Assembly (NCBI GenBank): GCA_019916065.1
Contig: CM034243.1
Span: forward strand, 26,128,147-26,192,146
Origin: Vitellaria paradoxa
Lineage: Eukaryota; Streptophyta; Magnoliopsida; Ericales; Sapotaceae
DNA length: 64,000 nt
Reading direction: 5' to 3'
The position numbers and the translations under genes were made by a program. Under the pieces are notes generated by a model. That model was not told where the DNA came from. It made no database searches and saw nothing but the letters and a program-made list of their open reading frames with translations. Shown one piece after another: positions 61,801 through 64,000 of this stretch; positions within the stretch are counted from its first letter, which is position 1; every line of letters begins with the position of its first letter.

Positions 61801-63394
61801 TTTTATTCTATCATGCCTTATCACCCTCATACCATGCACTTGTTTCCTCTTTATCTTCCATACCTATTCTTAACTCTGTGCTTAAAGCTATTTCTCATTC
61901 TTGGTGGCGTACTGCCATGGAAGAGAAGATGTCTGCTATGAGCGAACATAATACCTGAGACTTAGTATCTCTCCCCTTCAAAAACTCAGCTGTTGGCAGC
62001 CGATAGGTATATACAGTGAAGGTACACCCTAGAGGCTATTTTAACTAATTGAAAGCCCGCATAGTTGCTAAAGAGTAAACACAAGTGTCTAAATTGGATT
62101 TCTCTGAAACTTTTCCCCCAATGACTAAAATTACATCTGTTCAGCTTTTGATCTCTTTGGCTACTATCCACTAGCGGCCTCTCATCAACTTGATATGAAG
62201 GGTATCTTTCTGCATGGTGATTTAGAGGAAGAAGTCTATATGTGCAACCTCCTAGATTTGTTGCTGAGGGGGTCTGAGTTAGCATGCAAACTTAAGAAAT
62301 CTCTATATGGTCTGAAACAGTTTCCCAGGGCATAGTTTGAAATATTCAGCACGATGGTTATGGAATTTGGTCTTAATCGATGTGGTGTGAACCATTATGT
62401 GTTCTATCATCACTCAACTTGTGAAAAAATATGACTTTTGGTCTATGTAGATGACATCATCATCAGAAGAGATGATCTTCAGGGTATTACTAACCGAAGT
62501 CATTTCTGCAAACTAAATTTAGTACCAAATATTTTGGACCATTGAAATACTTTCTAGGTATTGAGGTAACCCGATCACAAAAAGGGATTACTCTCTCACT
62601 GAGGAAGTATATGTTGAACTTACTGACTGAGACAGGAAGCTGGGTTCTAAACCCATAGATACTCCAAAGGTTCATAATGCAAAGCTCACTACGGATGGCA
62701 GAGATCTATTAGACAATCCTAGTTAGTACTAAAGGTTTGTTAGGAAGCTAAACTACTTAACTATGACAAGACCAAATATCTCATTTGCTATGAATGTTAT
62801 TATTCATTTTCTTGAGTCACCCCTACCAGTCATTGGAATTGCTAGATTTCCCTATAATTGTCATAGCATCTATTTATATACATAGATACTTGTACAAGTT
62901 AGGAAATGACTACAACCATAATAATCTAAACTAGGAAATGATCAATCACAATATCTGCCTATCATATACGTATCCTACCATATCTCTAACAAAAAAACAT
63001 GAAGAATTGTTCAAAATTTCTTAGAAAAATGACATTAACAGAGCTATATACTTCCCCTTGCACAAAAACAAAGAAGGTAAGCACAATATACCCACCTTTA
63101 CAAATCTAAAAATAATTAAATTGAAGGAAAGGAAAGTAGCAGTCACATAATTAGTACCTCCACAAATGATAGGTCCAATATAACAGCAATCACAAACTCA
63201 CAAATGGGAAAAAATAACATAAAAATCTTAACAACAACATGTATTTAGTACCTCCATGAATGATATTTTCTGTATAACAGCAATCGCAAACCCAAAAATG
63301 TGAAAAAATAACATAAAAATCTTGTAACCTGATTCATTTCACAAATAAGCTGATTTAGTATCTTCAAGCCAATAGCATAGTGATCCGTTGTTGC
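16047..63394 (-). CDS. XPO7: Exportin-7 / Ran-binding protein 16 orthologue, 26 exons, 5' end outside window
   Basis: Importin-beta superfamily transport receptor built of HEAT repeats. Family members bind RanGTP and carry cargo through the nuclear pore. Exons by hand, in transcript order: 63394-63329, 60902-60785, 60655-60546, 60064-59969, 56979-56856, 51050-50983, 49703-49617, 49261-49109, 48989-48894, 48723-48664, 48555-48437, 48321-48234, 47434-47330, 47248-47147, 46871-46819, 46700-46637, 46524-46390, 43270-43158, 43071-42978, 42275-42056, 41308-41178, 39010-38864, 38578-38450, 27623-27525, 27410-27372, 16184-16047. All introns are GT-AG and phases match throughout, giving 2754 nt with no internal stop. 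Diagnostic blocks are [65 protein letters not shown] and [11 protein letters not shown]. Family length is about 1050-1090 residues, so about 135 N-terminal residues (importin-beta N domain) lie past 64000. Introns of 11.2 and 10.8 kb are full of transposons, yet the reading frame is intact, so the gene is probably expressed. Confidence 0.95.
16860..17893 (+). mobile_element. RTE-type LINE, endonuclease part (split copy)
   Basis: Broken plus-strand translation gives [20 protein letters not shown] at about 16870, then [18 protein letters not shown] near 17070-17115 and ARCIKEV near 17850. These match the C-terminal endonuclease and linker of plant RTE-clade LINE polyproteins. A TRIM is inserted at 17209-17751. 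The copy breaks off at a poly-T tract (17894) and the matching reverse transcriptase part appears from about 24266 in the same orientation. Confidence 0.65.
17209..17751 (+). mobile_element. TRIM with three LTRs and two internal domains
   Basis: Three LTR copies (about 17209-17339, 17421-17551, 17630-17751), each with a TTGTCCCACATCGG-type start (CATCACACATCGG in the third) and ending in CTTGACA, alternate with two short internal domains. The internal domains begin TGGTATCAGAG (an initiator-tRNA-Met primer-binding site; degenerate TGGCACCAAAG in the second) and end near GAGAGG. Flanks GAACC and AAACC resemble a 5-bp target duplication with one change. Such LTR-internal-LTR-internal-LTR forms arise by unequal recombination. 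Confidence 0.75.
17894..17922 (+). repeat. Poly-T tract
   Basis: About 29 consecutive T at the left edge of the nested copia block. A poly-A tract of similar length lies at its right side (24239-24265). Confidence 0.9.
18079..18560. repeat. Two-copy tandem duplication of ~241 bp
   Basis: The sequence from ATATTTCTACATCCCTCAAG to CACATTCCTTCATAGAT occurs twice head to tail with only about three differences. It spans the end of the copia RNase H region, the polypurine tract and the edge of the LTR. Confidence 0.9.
18375..18572 (-). pseudogene. Copia RNase H fragment
   Basis: [20 protein letters not shown] followed by a [11 protein letters not shown] block is the copia RNase H C-terminal motif. 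The following residues are scrambled and the frame ends, so it is a remnant of the element at 17923-22792. Confidence 0.8.
18887..20199. mobile_element. 1.3-kb TIR element with 8-bp target duplication
   Basis: It interrupts the copia pseudogene. The left end CATGGTTTTAAAAAATGG and the inverted right end CATGGTATTAAAAATCGC are imperfect inverted repeats. Both ends then show GTAACGG / CCGTTACG motifs. AGTGTGGG flanks it on both sides (18879-18886 and 20200-20207). Eight bases fit the hAT superfamily, though other groups are not excluded. A long AT-rich stretch (19000-19540) is followed by a less AT-rich noncoding segment (19550-19800) that resembles a plant 5' UTR and could be captured. No transposase was seen. 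Confidence 0.75.
20448..20930 (-). pseudogene. Copia reverse transcriptase fragment with altered active site
   Basis: It reads [30 protein letters not shown] and [16 protein letters not shown], which are copia RVT_2 motifs. The catalytic YVDD box is YVDN, so polymerase activity is lost. The first residues of the frame come from the adjoining TRIM. Confidence 0.85.
20882..21219 (+). mobile_element. TRIM element with perfect target duplication
   Basis: LTR 20882-21006, internal domain 21007-21088 starting TGGTATCAGAG and ending GAGAGGGGC, LTR 21089-21219 ending TTTACA. AACTC flanks both sides (20877-20881 and 21220-21224). It is the same family as the TRIM at 17209 and lies within the copia reverse transcriptase gene. 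Confidence 0.88.
21887..22582 (-). pseudogene. Copia integrase and linker fragments
   Basis: Broken frames give an integrase-like stretch ([13 protein letters not shown] and KTDDVKEYF, with asparagine of the usual TDN changed) and a linker [20 protein letters not shown]. Stops and frameshifts make it non-functional. Confidence 0.7.
22793..23249. other. LTR-like AT-rich sequence with a ~73-bp duplication
   Basis: GAAATCCTTTAAT-type units near 22873 and 22946 repeat at about 73 bp. TTAGGATTTTATTTTTA repeats around 23146-23200 resemble the U3 region of an LTR. A segment 22830-23110 may be an insertion flanked by TTCTTA. No gene is present. Confidence 0.35.
23250..23872 (-). pseudogene. atp1: Nuclear copy of mitochondrial atp1 (ATP synthase alpha), internal fragment
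   Basis: On the minus strand it begins near [15 protein letters not shown], then [83 protein letters not shown], a TAA stop, and [20 protein letters not shown]. This is the central nucleotide-binding part of the F1 alpha subunit, roughly residues 260-400. The [10 protein letters not shown] and GEYF-DNG-HALIIY wording fits plant mitochondrial atp1 rather than plastid atpA. Many replacements (for example in the LLLRRPPGREAF block) and the stop mark it as an inactive nuclear insertion (NUMT). It appears to sit within LTR-like sequence in the last XPO7 intron. Confidence 0.88.
23873..24265. other. Unassigned sequence ending in a poly-A tract
   Basis: CT-rich sequence (TTCTCTTCTCCTCTCTTTTC) follows the NUMT and may be the right-hand part of the LTR it interrupted. 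A run of about 27 A (24239-24265) closes the block. Confidence 0.35.
24266..26335 (+). mobile_element. RTE-type LINE, reverse transcriptase part (split copy)
   Basis: Plus-strand fragments in order: [20 protein letters not shown] (24325), then after a ~300-bp AT-rich insert [11 protein letters not shown] (24747), [11 protein letters not shown] (25267-25299), [11 protein letters not shown] (25355), [18 protein letters not shown] (25636), [12 protein letters not shown] (25720-25755), [16 protein letters not shown] and a C-terminal [12 protein letters not shown] block. These are the RT fingers, FADD catalytic box and thumb of plant RTE LINEs. Stops and frameshifts occur throughout. It continues the fragment at 16860-17893 in the same orientation. 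Confidence 0.82.
25549..25803 (+). pseudogene. RTE reverse transcriptase fragment with intact FADD box
   Basis: 84 codons spanning the palm of the reverse transcriptase, with [12 protein letters not shown] and [10 protein letters not shown]. It is the longest open part of a dead element. Confidence 0.8.
26336..27371. other. Intron sequence with nothing recognised
   Basis: AT-rich intronic DNA between the LINE remnant and XPO7 exon 25. No coding segment, RNA gene or clear transposon end was seen. Confidence 0.4.
27372..27410 (-). CDS. XPO7: XPO7 in-window exon 25
   Basis: 13 codons: [13 protein letters not shown]. This microexon is followed by the 11.2-kb final intron. Acceptor TATGCAG, donor GTAATC. 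Confidence 0.88.
27525..27623 (-). CDS. XPO7: XPO7 in-window exon 24
   Basis: 33 codons: [20 protein letters not shown] then [13 protein letters not shown], matching the FEDC-NQWS-SRP block. Acceptor TTTCAG, donor GTGAGA. Confidence 0.95.
27624..28690. other. Intron sequence with nothing recognised
   Basis: Start of the 10.8-kb XPO7 intron. AT-rich, no family recognised. Confidence 0.4.
28700..29290 (+). repeat. LTR-like sequence, related to 36479-37090
   Basis: It shares GAACAAGGTCCGAG, ATTGAAGGCTAGAA-like and CAACCAATCTA-GAGAGA blocks, a TATATAAACTCTCCTCC promoter-like stretch, a CT microsatellite and CATTCCAGATTGCC-type sequence with 36479-37090 in the same order and orientation. This suggests two LTRs (or solo copies) of one gypsy-like family. 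Confidence 0.5.
29291..31386. other. Possible LTR-retrotransposon interior, unassigned
   Basis: ATTGGTATCAAAGCTC near 29462 resembles a primer-binding site. No gag or pol domain was recognised. A C(15)A(11)-type junction lies near 30025-30047. Repeated TTCTAGAA-like motifs occur at 30590-30790. Confidence 0.35.
31387..31391 (+). repeat. Target site duplication (left) GTTGT
   Basis: It matches 36474-36478 exactly, defining the copia insertion. Confidence 0.95.
31392..31655 (+). repeat. 5' LTR of the copia element
   Basis: It starts TGTTGATTAATTTAAATC and ends ACTTCCTTCA. A TATATAAAT box at 31592-31600 suggests transcription starts about 30 bases further on. Confidence 0.95.
31656..31667 (+). 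promoter_or_regulatory. Primer-binding site (initiator tRNA-Met)
   Basis: TGGTATCAGAGC directly follows the 5' LTR. This is the standard copia primer site for minus-strand cDNA synthesis. Confidence 0.93.
31794..36215 (+). pseudogene. Copia gag-pol polyprotein with one in-frame TGA
   Basis: From the first ATG at 31794 the frame stays open for 1473 codons except for TGA at 32250-32252 in gag. In order: gag domain ([13 protein letters not shown] near the N-terminus), zinc knuckle [14 protein letters not shown] (about 32583-32624), protease [11 protein letters not shown] (about 32874), integrase HHCC ([12 protein letters not shown] with [10 protein letters not shown]) and DDE residues in [15 protein letters not shown] and [10 protein letters not shown]. 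Then reverse transcriptase with YVDDIIVTG (about 35251) and RNase H with [20 protein letters not shown] and CDNKAAI. All catalytic residues I can see are kept, so the stop is the only obvious defect. It would cut the product before nucleocapsid and pol unless read through. Confidence 0.95.
36201..36209 (+). promoter_or_regulatory. Polypurine tract
   Basis: GAGGGGGAG lies immediately before the 3' LTR and overlaps the end of pol. It primes plus-strand DNA synthesis. Confidence 0.9.
36210..36473 (+). repeat. 3' LTR of the copia element
   Basis: 264 bp, no difference from the 5' LTR seen by eye. TATATAAAT at 36410-36418. Confidence 0.95.
36474..36478 (+). repeat. Target site duplication (right) GTTGT
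   Basis: Exact match to 31387-31391. Confidence 0.95.
36479..37090 (+). repeat. LTR-like sequence that the copia element interrupted
   Basis: It shares ordered blocks with 28700-29290, including a CCTATAAAAATCCTCTTCC promoter-like stretch and a (CT)n tract at 36829-36852. The copia target duplication lies at its left edge. Confidence 0.5.
37091..38449. other. Intron sequence with (CT)n microsatellite
   Basis: No gene recognised. A long pure CT repeat occupies about 37786-37833. The stretch before it (TGGATCATTAGTTTTTGATG) resembles the LTR-like sequence near 23225. Confidence 0.5.
38450..38578 (-). CDS. XPO7: XPO7 in-window exon 23
   Basis: 43 codons from [20 protein letters not shown] to PTLFPE. 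It precedes the 10.8-kb intron with the young copia element. Acceptor TTGTGCAG, donor GTATGT. Confidence 0.93.
38864..39010 (-). CDS. XPO7: XPO7 in-window exon 22
   Basis: 49 codons from [20 protein letters not shown] to LDANISSQ. Acceptor TTCGCAG, donor GTATGT. Confidence 0.93.
39084..39672. repeat. Two-copy tandem duplication, period 294 bp
   Basis: The block starting at AACTCAAGCAT (39097) recurs at 39391 with only a few substitutions over almost 300 bp. It is intronic, between XPO7 exons 21 and 22. Confidence 0.95.
39850..40400 (+). mobile_element. RTE-type LINE endonuclease fragment
   Basis: Plus-strand reading [20 protein letters not shown] followed by [19 protein letters not shown] matches the RTE endonuclease end, and the DNA resembles 16860-17220. 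It is interrupted by about 180 bp (40057-40237, TGTTAGCTG to TCTTAACA) that could be a solo LTR, though no target duplication was found. Confidence 0.65.
41178..41308 (-). CDS. XPO7: XPO7 in-window exon 21
   Basis: 131 nt from [20 protein letters not shown] to [19 protein letters not shown] is a family hallmark. Donor GTATGT. Confidence 0.95.
42056..42275 (-). CDS. XPO7: XPO7 in-window exon 20
   Basis: 220 nt, the longest exon. It runs from [20 protein letters not shown] to ISLTILSR and ends in phase 1. It contains the [14 protein letters not shown] hallmark. Donor GTAAGA. Confidence 0.95.
42978..43071 (-). CDS. XPO7: XPO7 in-window exon 19
   Basis: 94 nt from [20 protein letters not shown] to ADTPE, after a serine split across the junction. 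Donor GTAACT. Confidence 0.93.
43158..43270 (-). CDS. XPO7: XPO7 in-window exon 18
   Basis: 113 nt from [20 protein letters not shown] to GIAMATN, ending in phase 2. It contains the L(M/V)RDLRGIA block. Acceptor CTTCAG, donor GTCAGT. Confidence 0.94.
43271..44729. other. Intron sequence with C(n)A(n) junction and short duplication
   Basis: CCCCCCCCCCCC followed by A-rich sequence at about 43577-43599. A ~72-bp duplication (GCCAACCAGACACAATCATC) at about 43895-44028. Open frames on both strands are short and show no family. Confidence 0.4.
44730..45401. mobile_element. hAT-like MITE, 672 bp
   Basis: The left end TAGGCCTATCAATGGGGCGG and inverted right end TAGGCCTATTAATGGGTTGG form terminal inverted repeats that continue as GATTTGGATC-type sequence. 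Flanks ATGATGGG (44722-44729) and ATGATGGA (45402-45409) are a near-perfect 8-bp target duplication. Many GGATCTGATCC-like subterminal repeats are present. The small open frame at 45033-45287 inside it is not a recognisable gene. Confidence 0.8.
45402..46389. other. Intron sequence with simple repeats
   Basis: A CCCCTC hexamer tract runs at about 45948-45977 and then into poly-A. An (AC)n tract lies at about 46331-46351. No gene recognised. Confidence 0.5.
46390..46524 (-). CDS. XPO7: XPO7 in-window exon 17
   Basis: 45 codons from [20 protein letters not shown] to SMDPLLQ, matching the R-C-R-T-T-F-Y block of the family. Donor GTATGT. Confidence 0.94.
46637..46700 (-). CDS. XPO7: XPO7 in-window exon 16
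   Basis: 64 nt: [20 protein letters not shown] then T. Donor GTAATT. Confidence 0.92.
46819..46871 (-). CDS. XPO7: XPO7 in-window exon 15
   Basis: 53 nt: [17 protein letters not shown] then a glycine split in phase 2. Acceptor CTGCAG, donor GTTAGT. Confidence 0.92.
46910..47086 (-). mobile_element. Au-type SINE (tRNA-derived) with 20-bp target duplication
   Basis: Read on the minus strand it starts GGGGAGCCTTGGCGCAACGG (A-box region), has the B-box in GTCACGGGTTCGAGT, then TGCAGGGTAAGGCTGCGTAC and GACCCTTCCCCGGATCC, ending GTGCACCGGGCTGCC. This is the layout of the widespread plant Au SINE. The perfect 20-bp duplication TATAATTTAAAAAATCATAA flanks it (46890-46909 and 47087-47106). It is inserted in the intron between XPO7 exons 14 and 15, in the same orientation as the gene. 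Confidence 0.93.
47147..47248 (-). CDS. XPO7: XPO7 in-window exon 14
   Basis: 34 codons from [20 protein letters not shown] to ATNLKCYA. The intron after it holds an Au-type SINE. Donor GTGGTG. Confidence 0.92.
47330..47434 (-). CDS. XPO7: XPO7 in-window exon 13
   Basis: 35 codons from [20 protein letters not shown] to GDQAMHSSK. Donor GTAATG. Confidence 0.93.
47435..48233. other. XPO7 intron, nothing recognised
   Basis: A ~115-bp imperfect duplication (GAGAAAATCAAAGAAAAGATGAG near 47799 and GAAAAATCAAGGAAAAGATGAG near 47969). No gene. Confidence 0.4.
48234..48321 (-). CDS. XPO7: XPO7 in-window exon 12
   Basis: 88 nt: [20 protein letters not shown] then VTDSGLHSQ after a serine split across the junction. 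Acceptor CATGCAG, donor GTATAC. Confidence 0.92.
48437..48555 (-). CDS. XPO7: XPO7 in-window exon 11
   Basis: 119 nt from [20 protein letters not shown] to KQCTGC, ending in phase 2. It contains the [14 protein letters not shown] segment. Donor GTAAAC. Confidence 0.92.
48664..48723 (-). CDS. XPO7: XPO7 in-window exon 10
   Basis: 20 codons: [20 protein letters not shown]. Acceptor ATTATAG, donor GTATGT. Confidence 0.9.
48894..48989 (-). CDS. XPO7: XPO7 in-window exon 9
   Basis: 32 codons from [20 protein letters not shown] to PYLCRFQ. Acceptor CTTTAG, donor GTCTAA. Confidence 0.92.
49109..49261 (-). CDS. XPO7: XPO7 in-window exon 8
   Basis: 51 codons from [20 protein letters not shown] to FDSVQ. 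The alternative upstream AG was rejected because this acceptor keeps phase 0 and starts at the conserved tryptophan. Donor GTGCTG. Confidence 0.92.
49307..49430 (-). mobile_element. tRNA-derived SINE
   Basis: Minus-strand reading GTGGCCTGTAGCTTATTGG then TTAAGAGCC (A-box like), GAGTTCGAGTCTTCCCCC (B-box), and a T-rich/poly-A end (TTTATAAAAAA). GAAAAGAGTT flanks it at 49297-49306 and 49431-49440. It lies in the intron between XPO7 exons 7 and 8. The promoter boxes and target duplication argue for a SINE, not a tRNA gene. Confidence 0.75.
49617..49703 (-). CDS. XPO7: XPO7 in-window exon 7
   Basis: 29 codons: [20 protein letters not shown] then TLKSLQSWQ. Acceptor TTGCAG, donor GTGAAC. Confidence 0.92.
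49971..50141 (-). mobile_element. tRNA-derived SINE
   Basis: Minus-strand GGGGGCAGTTTAGCGGCAAGG (A-box like) and CTAGTTCAAATCCC (B-box) are followed by a body ending TAGTATTAAAAAAA. GATCAACCTT flanks it at 49961-49970 and 50142-50151. It is in the intron between XPO7 exons 6 and 7. Confidence 0.8.
50983..51050 (-). CDS. XPO7: XPO7 in-window exon 6
   Basis: 68 nt: [18 protein letters not shown] then RVNYQ. A 5.8-kb intron carrying gypsy remnants precedes it. Acceptor TTTAG, donor GTACTT. Confidence 0.93.
51051..53940. other. Intron with probable LTR-retrotransposon noncoding sequence
   Basis: 52090-52870 resembles an LTR and leader: a CTATATAAAACCCTCTTC promoter-like stretch, a CTCTTTCTCTCTCGTTCCAG block and GTCGTCGACAACTATC. 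It is similar in layout to 28700-29290. The stretch 53130-53255 contains a ~75-bp duplication (AAATTTGATCTAAGGTCTAA). No coding domain was recognised. Confidence 0.4.
53950..55100 (-). pseudogene. Ty3/gypsy protease and reverse transcriptase remnant
   Basis: On the minus strand a protease-like [14 protein letters not shown] (about 54830, with the catalytic DSG changed to DSC) is followed by [12 protein letters not shown] (about 54390) and [20 protein letters not shown] then AIIKITFK (about 54070-54150). These are gypsy protease and RT fingers in the right order. Stops and frame changes mark it as dead. Confidence 0.75.
55101..56855. other. Intron sequence with (GA)n tract
   Basis: A GA-rich stretch at 56022-56069. 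A GAAGAAGAGGAAGAAAAAG purine run near 55277 may come from the gag end of the adjacent gypsy remnant. No gene recognised. Confidence 0.4.
56856..56979 (-). CDS. XPO7: XPO7 in-window exon 5
   Basis: 124 nt from [20 protein letters not shown] to ILQTGQ, matching the [13 protein letters not shown] block of animal homologues. Ends in phase 1. Donor GTATGC. Confidence 0.93.
56980..59968. other. 3-kb XPO7 intron with probable retrotransposon noncoding remnants
   Basis: 57545-58850 is less AT-rich, starts with a CCCCCCGGCCCCCCGGG run and contains GTGCACGAGG/GTGCACGGGG motifs. It looks like a noncoding part of a gypsy element but has no domain. A (CT)n tract and a (TA)n tract lie at 58930-58990. Confidence 0.35.
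59969..60064 (-). CDS. XPO7: XPO7 in-window exon 4
   Basis: 32 codons from [20 protein letters not shown] to PPLSKE. Acceptor TTTACAG, donor GTTTGT. Confidence 0.93.
60170..60475 (+). mobile_element. TRIM-like element (two degenerate LTRs)
   Basis: Two copies of a ~95-bp block (TAATAAAATTGCCCCACTCC to GTGAGTAACAATCTAACAT) at about 60170-60260 and 60375-60475 flank a short interior. The interior starts TGATATAAAGCAGGC, a decayed TGGTATCAGAGC primer-binding site. It sits in the intron between XPO7 exons 3 and 4. Confidence 0.55.
60546..60655 (-). CDS. XPO7: XPO7 in-window exon 3
   Basis: 110 nt encoding [20 protein letters not shown] and [16 protein letters not shown]. The FDF(V/I)GTS-DESS block is among the most conserved in the family. 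Donor GTACAA. Confidence 0.94.
60785..60902 (-). CDS. XPO7: XPO7 in-window exon 2
   Basis: 118 nt from [20 protein letters not shown] to LRQLKND. The conserved HRR/HRK-x-A-x-x-FRD block is present. Ends in phase 1. Acceptor CTTCTAG, donor GTAATT. Confidence 0.92.
61591..61779 (-). pseudogene. Copia RNase H C-terminal fragment
   Basis: [20 protein letters not shown] then [13 protein letters not shown] is the copia C-terminal motif before the polypurine tract. Upstream sequence does not continue the domain, so it is truncated. Confidence 0.8.
61790..62830 (+). pseudogene. Copia linker and reverse transcriptase remnant
   Basis: [20 protein letters not shown] and [20 protein letters not shown] begin the RVT_2 region. 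Later blocks are recognisable only with frame changes and several stops. It is opposite in strand to the RNase H fragment beside it. Confidence 0.7.
63329..63394 (-). CDS. XPO7: XPO7 in-window exon 1
   Basis: 22 codons, phase 0 at both ends: [11 protein letters not shown] to LICEMNQ. It aligns to about residue 134 of the animal protein, so earlier exons lie to the right of the window. Acceptor TATCAG, donor GTTACA. Confidence 0.9.
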
Positions 63395-63659
63395 CTGATA
63401 AAAACAATCAAGTTGTGAGAACATATGCAACAAATGCTCACAACTATAAGAGCAAAAAGTAACAAATGAAATTTTTAAGTCCGCTCTAAATAAAACTTAT
63501 GTGCAGGTCTCGTTTGAAAAAAAATAATGCGGGGGAAATCGATAATATTGTCCATGGGAAATATGCATAACCACCATGAGTAAGGCATGAAATGTTATGC
63601 AGAATATATATGGAACTAAAAGAGAAGTAAGCCCACTTATATAGAAAACAATTTCAAGA

Positions 63660-64000
63660 TGATATCCTTAGTGTATGTTGTTTGCAAATGATACTATATT
63701 CATAGATGAAACTAGGCCAGAGGTTAAGCATAAGTCAGAAATTTTTTTTTTTCATAAATTAATCATAAGTTAAAATTTTGGAACGACACTTTAGAGTGCA
63801 AAGGTTTTGTAGTAAATAGGACTAAAATTGAGTATGTGTGTTGCAAATTTAGTAAAATTAAAACTACGAACGAATGCATTGTAAAAATTGAGGATGAAGT
63901 GCCAGAAAGTTATTATTTTTTTTTATCTTCGATCAATTATTCATGCAAATGAAGGGATTGAAGAAAATGTTATCCATAGAGTTTGAGCTGGATGGTTAAA
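63660..64000 (+). pseudogene. RTE-type LINE reverse transcriptase fragment, runs off the window
   Basis: In broken frames: a FAND-like version of the FADD box and FIDETRPEVKHKSE (about 63684-63740), then LECKGFVVNRTKIEYVCCKF (about 63793) and IEDEVPESYY. It is similar to 25720-25980. Stops and a ~40-bp insert make it dead. Confidence 0.7.

Larger units (their letters stand above)
61430..62993. mobile_element. Rearranged copia cassette between two LTR-like direct repeats
   Basis: Related sequences at about 61430-61583 and 62840-62993 (TAGCATCTATTTA-ATACATAGATAC to CCTACCATAT-TCTAACA) are direct repeats about 150 bp long. Next to the left repeat, 61779-61591 on the minus strand encodes the copia RNase H end ([20 protein letters not shown]). 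From about 61800 to 62830 the plus strand carries broken copia linker and reverse transcriptase ([29 protein letters not shown], VDDIII-like, [19 protein letters not shown]). The interior therefore holds two segments in opposite orientation. Confidence 0.65.

Overview
This is a window of plant nuclear DNA, most likely from a eudicot, possibly a woody one with TE-rich introns. The species cannot be told from sequence. The evidence is a plant-type exportin-7 gene with about 25 GT-AG introns, Ty1/copia and Ty3/gypsy elements, TRIMs, a CACTA element, RTE- and L1-type LINEs, an Au-type SINE, and a nuclear copy of plant mitochondrial atp1. AT-rich, heavily nested repeats fill most of the sequence.

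The only clearly functional host gene is on the minus strand: an exportin-7 / Ran-binding protein 16 orthologue (importin-beta superfamily nuclear transport receptor). I could place 26 coding exons between 63394 and 16047. They splice in phase with no stop into 917 codons plus a terminator. About 135 N-terminal residues and the promoter lie beyond the right edge. Exons cluster at 59.9-60.9, 46.4-51.0 and 38.4-43.3 kb. Two introns of about 11 kb separate the last three exons from the rest and have been inflated by transposons.

Layout from left to right: a decayed L1-type LINE (0.15-1 kb); a deletion-derivative CACTA element (about 1.55-9.15 kb) with a tandem array of ~177-bp units and two exon-like segments that may be captured host sequence; a hAT-like MITE (9.6-10.5 kb); a TIR-bounded element carrying a homogeneous 146-bp hairpin satellite (10.6-13.0 kb); AT-rich spacer; the 3' end of exportin-7 (15.4-16.2 kb). 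The final intron (16.2-27.4 kb) holds an RTE LINE split by a TRIM, a decayed minus-strand copia (itself carrying a second TRIM and a 1.3-kb DNA element) and a mitochondrial atp1 fragment. The next large intron (27.6-38.4 kb) holds a young, almost intact copia element (31392-36473) with seemingly identical 264-bp LTRs, a GTTGT target duplication and one in-frame stop in gag. The remaining introns hold three tRNA-derived SINEs, a MITE, a 294-bp tandem duplication, gypsy remnants, a TRIM-like repeat and a rearranged copia cassette; an RTE LINE fragment runs off the right end.

The most unusual structures are the 146-bp hairpin satellite inside an inverted-repeat element, the exon-like pair inside the CACTA element, and the layered insertions in the last intron of exportin-7. 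All calls were made by reading and hand translation; no database search was run.
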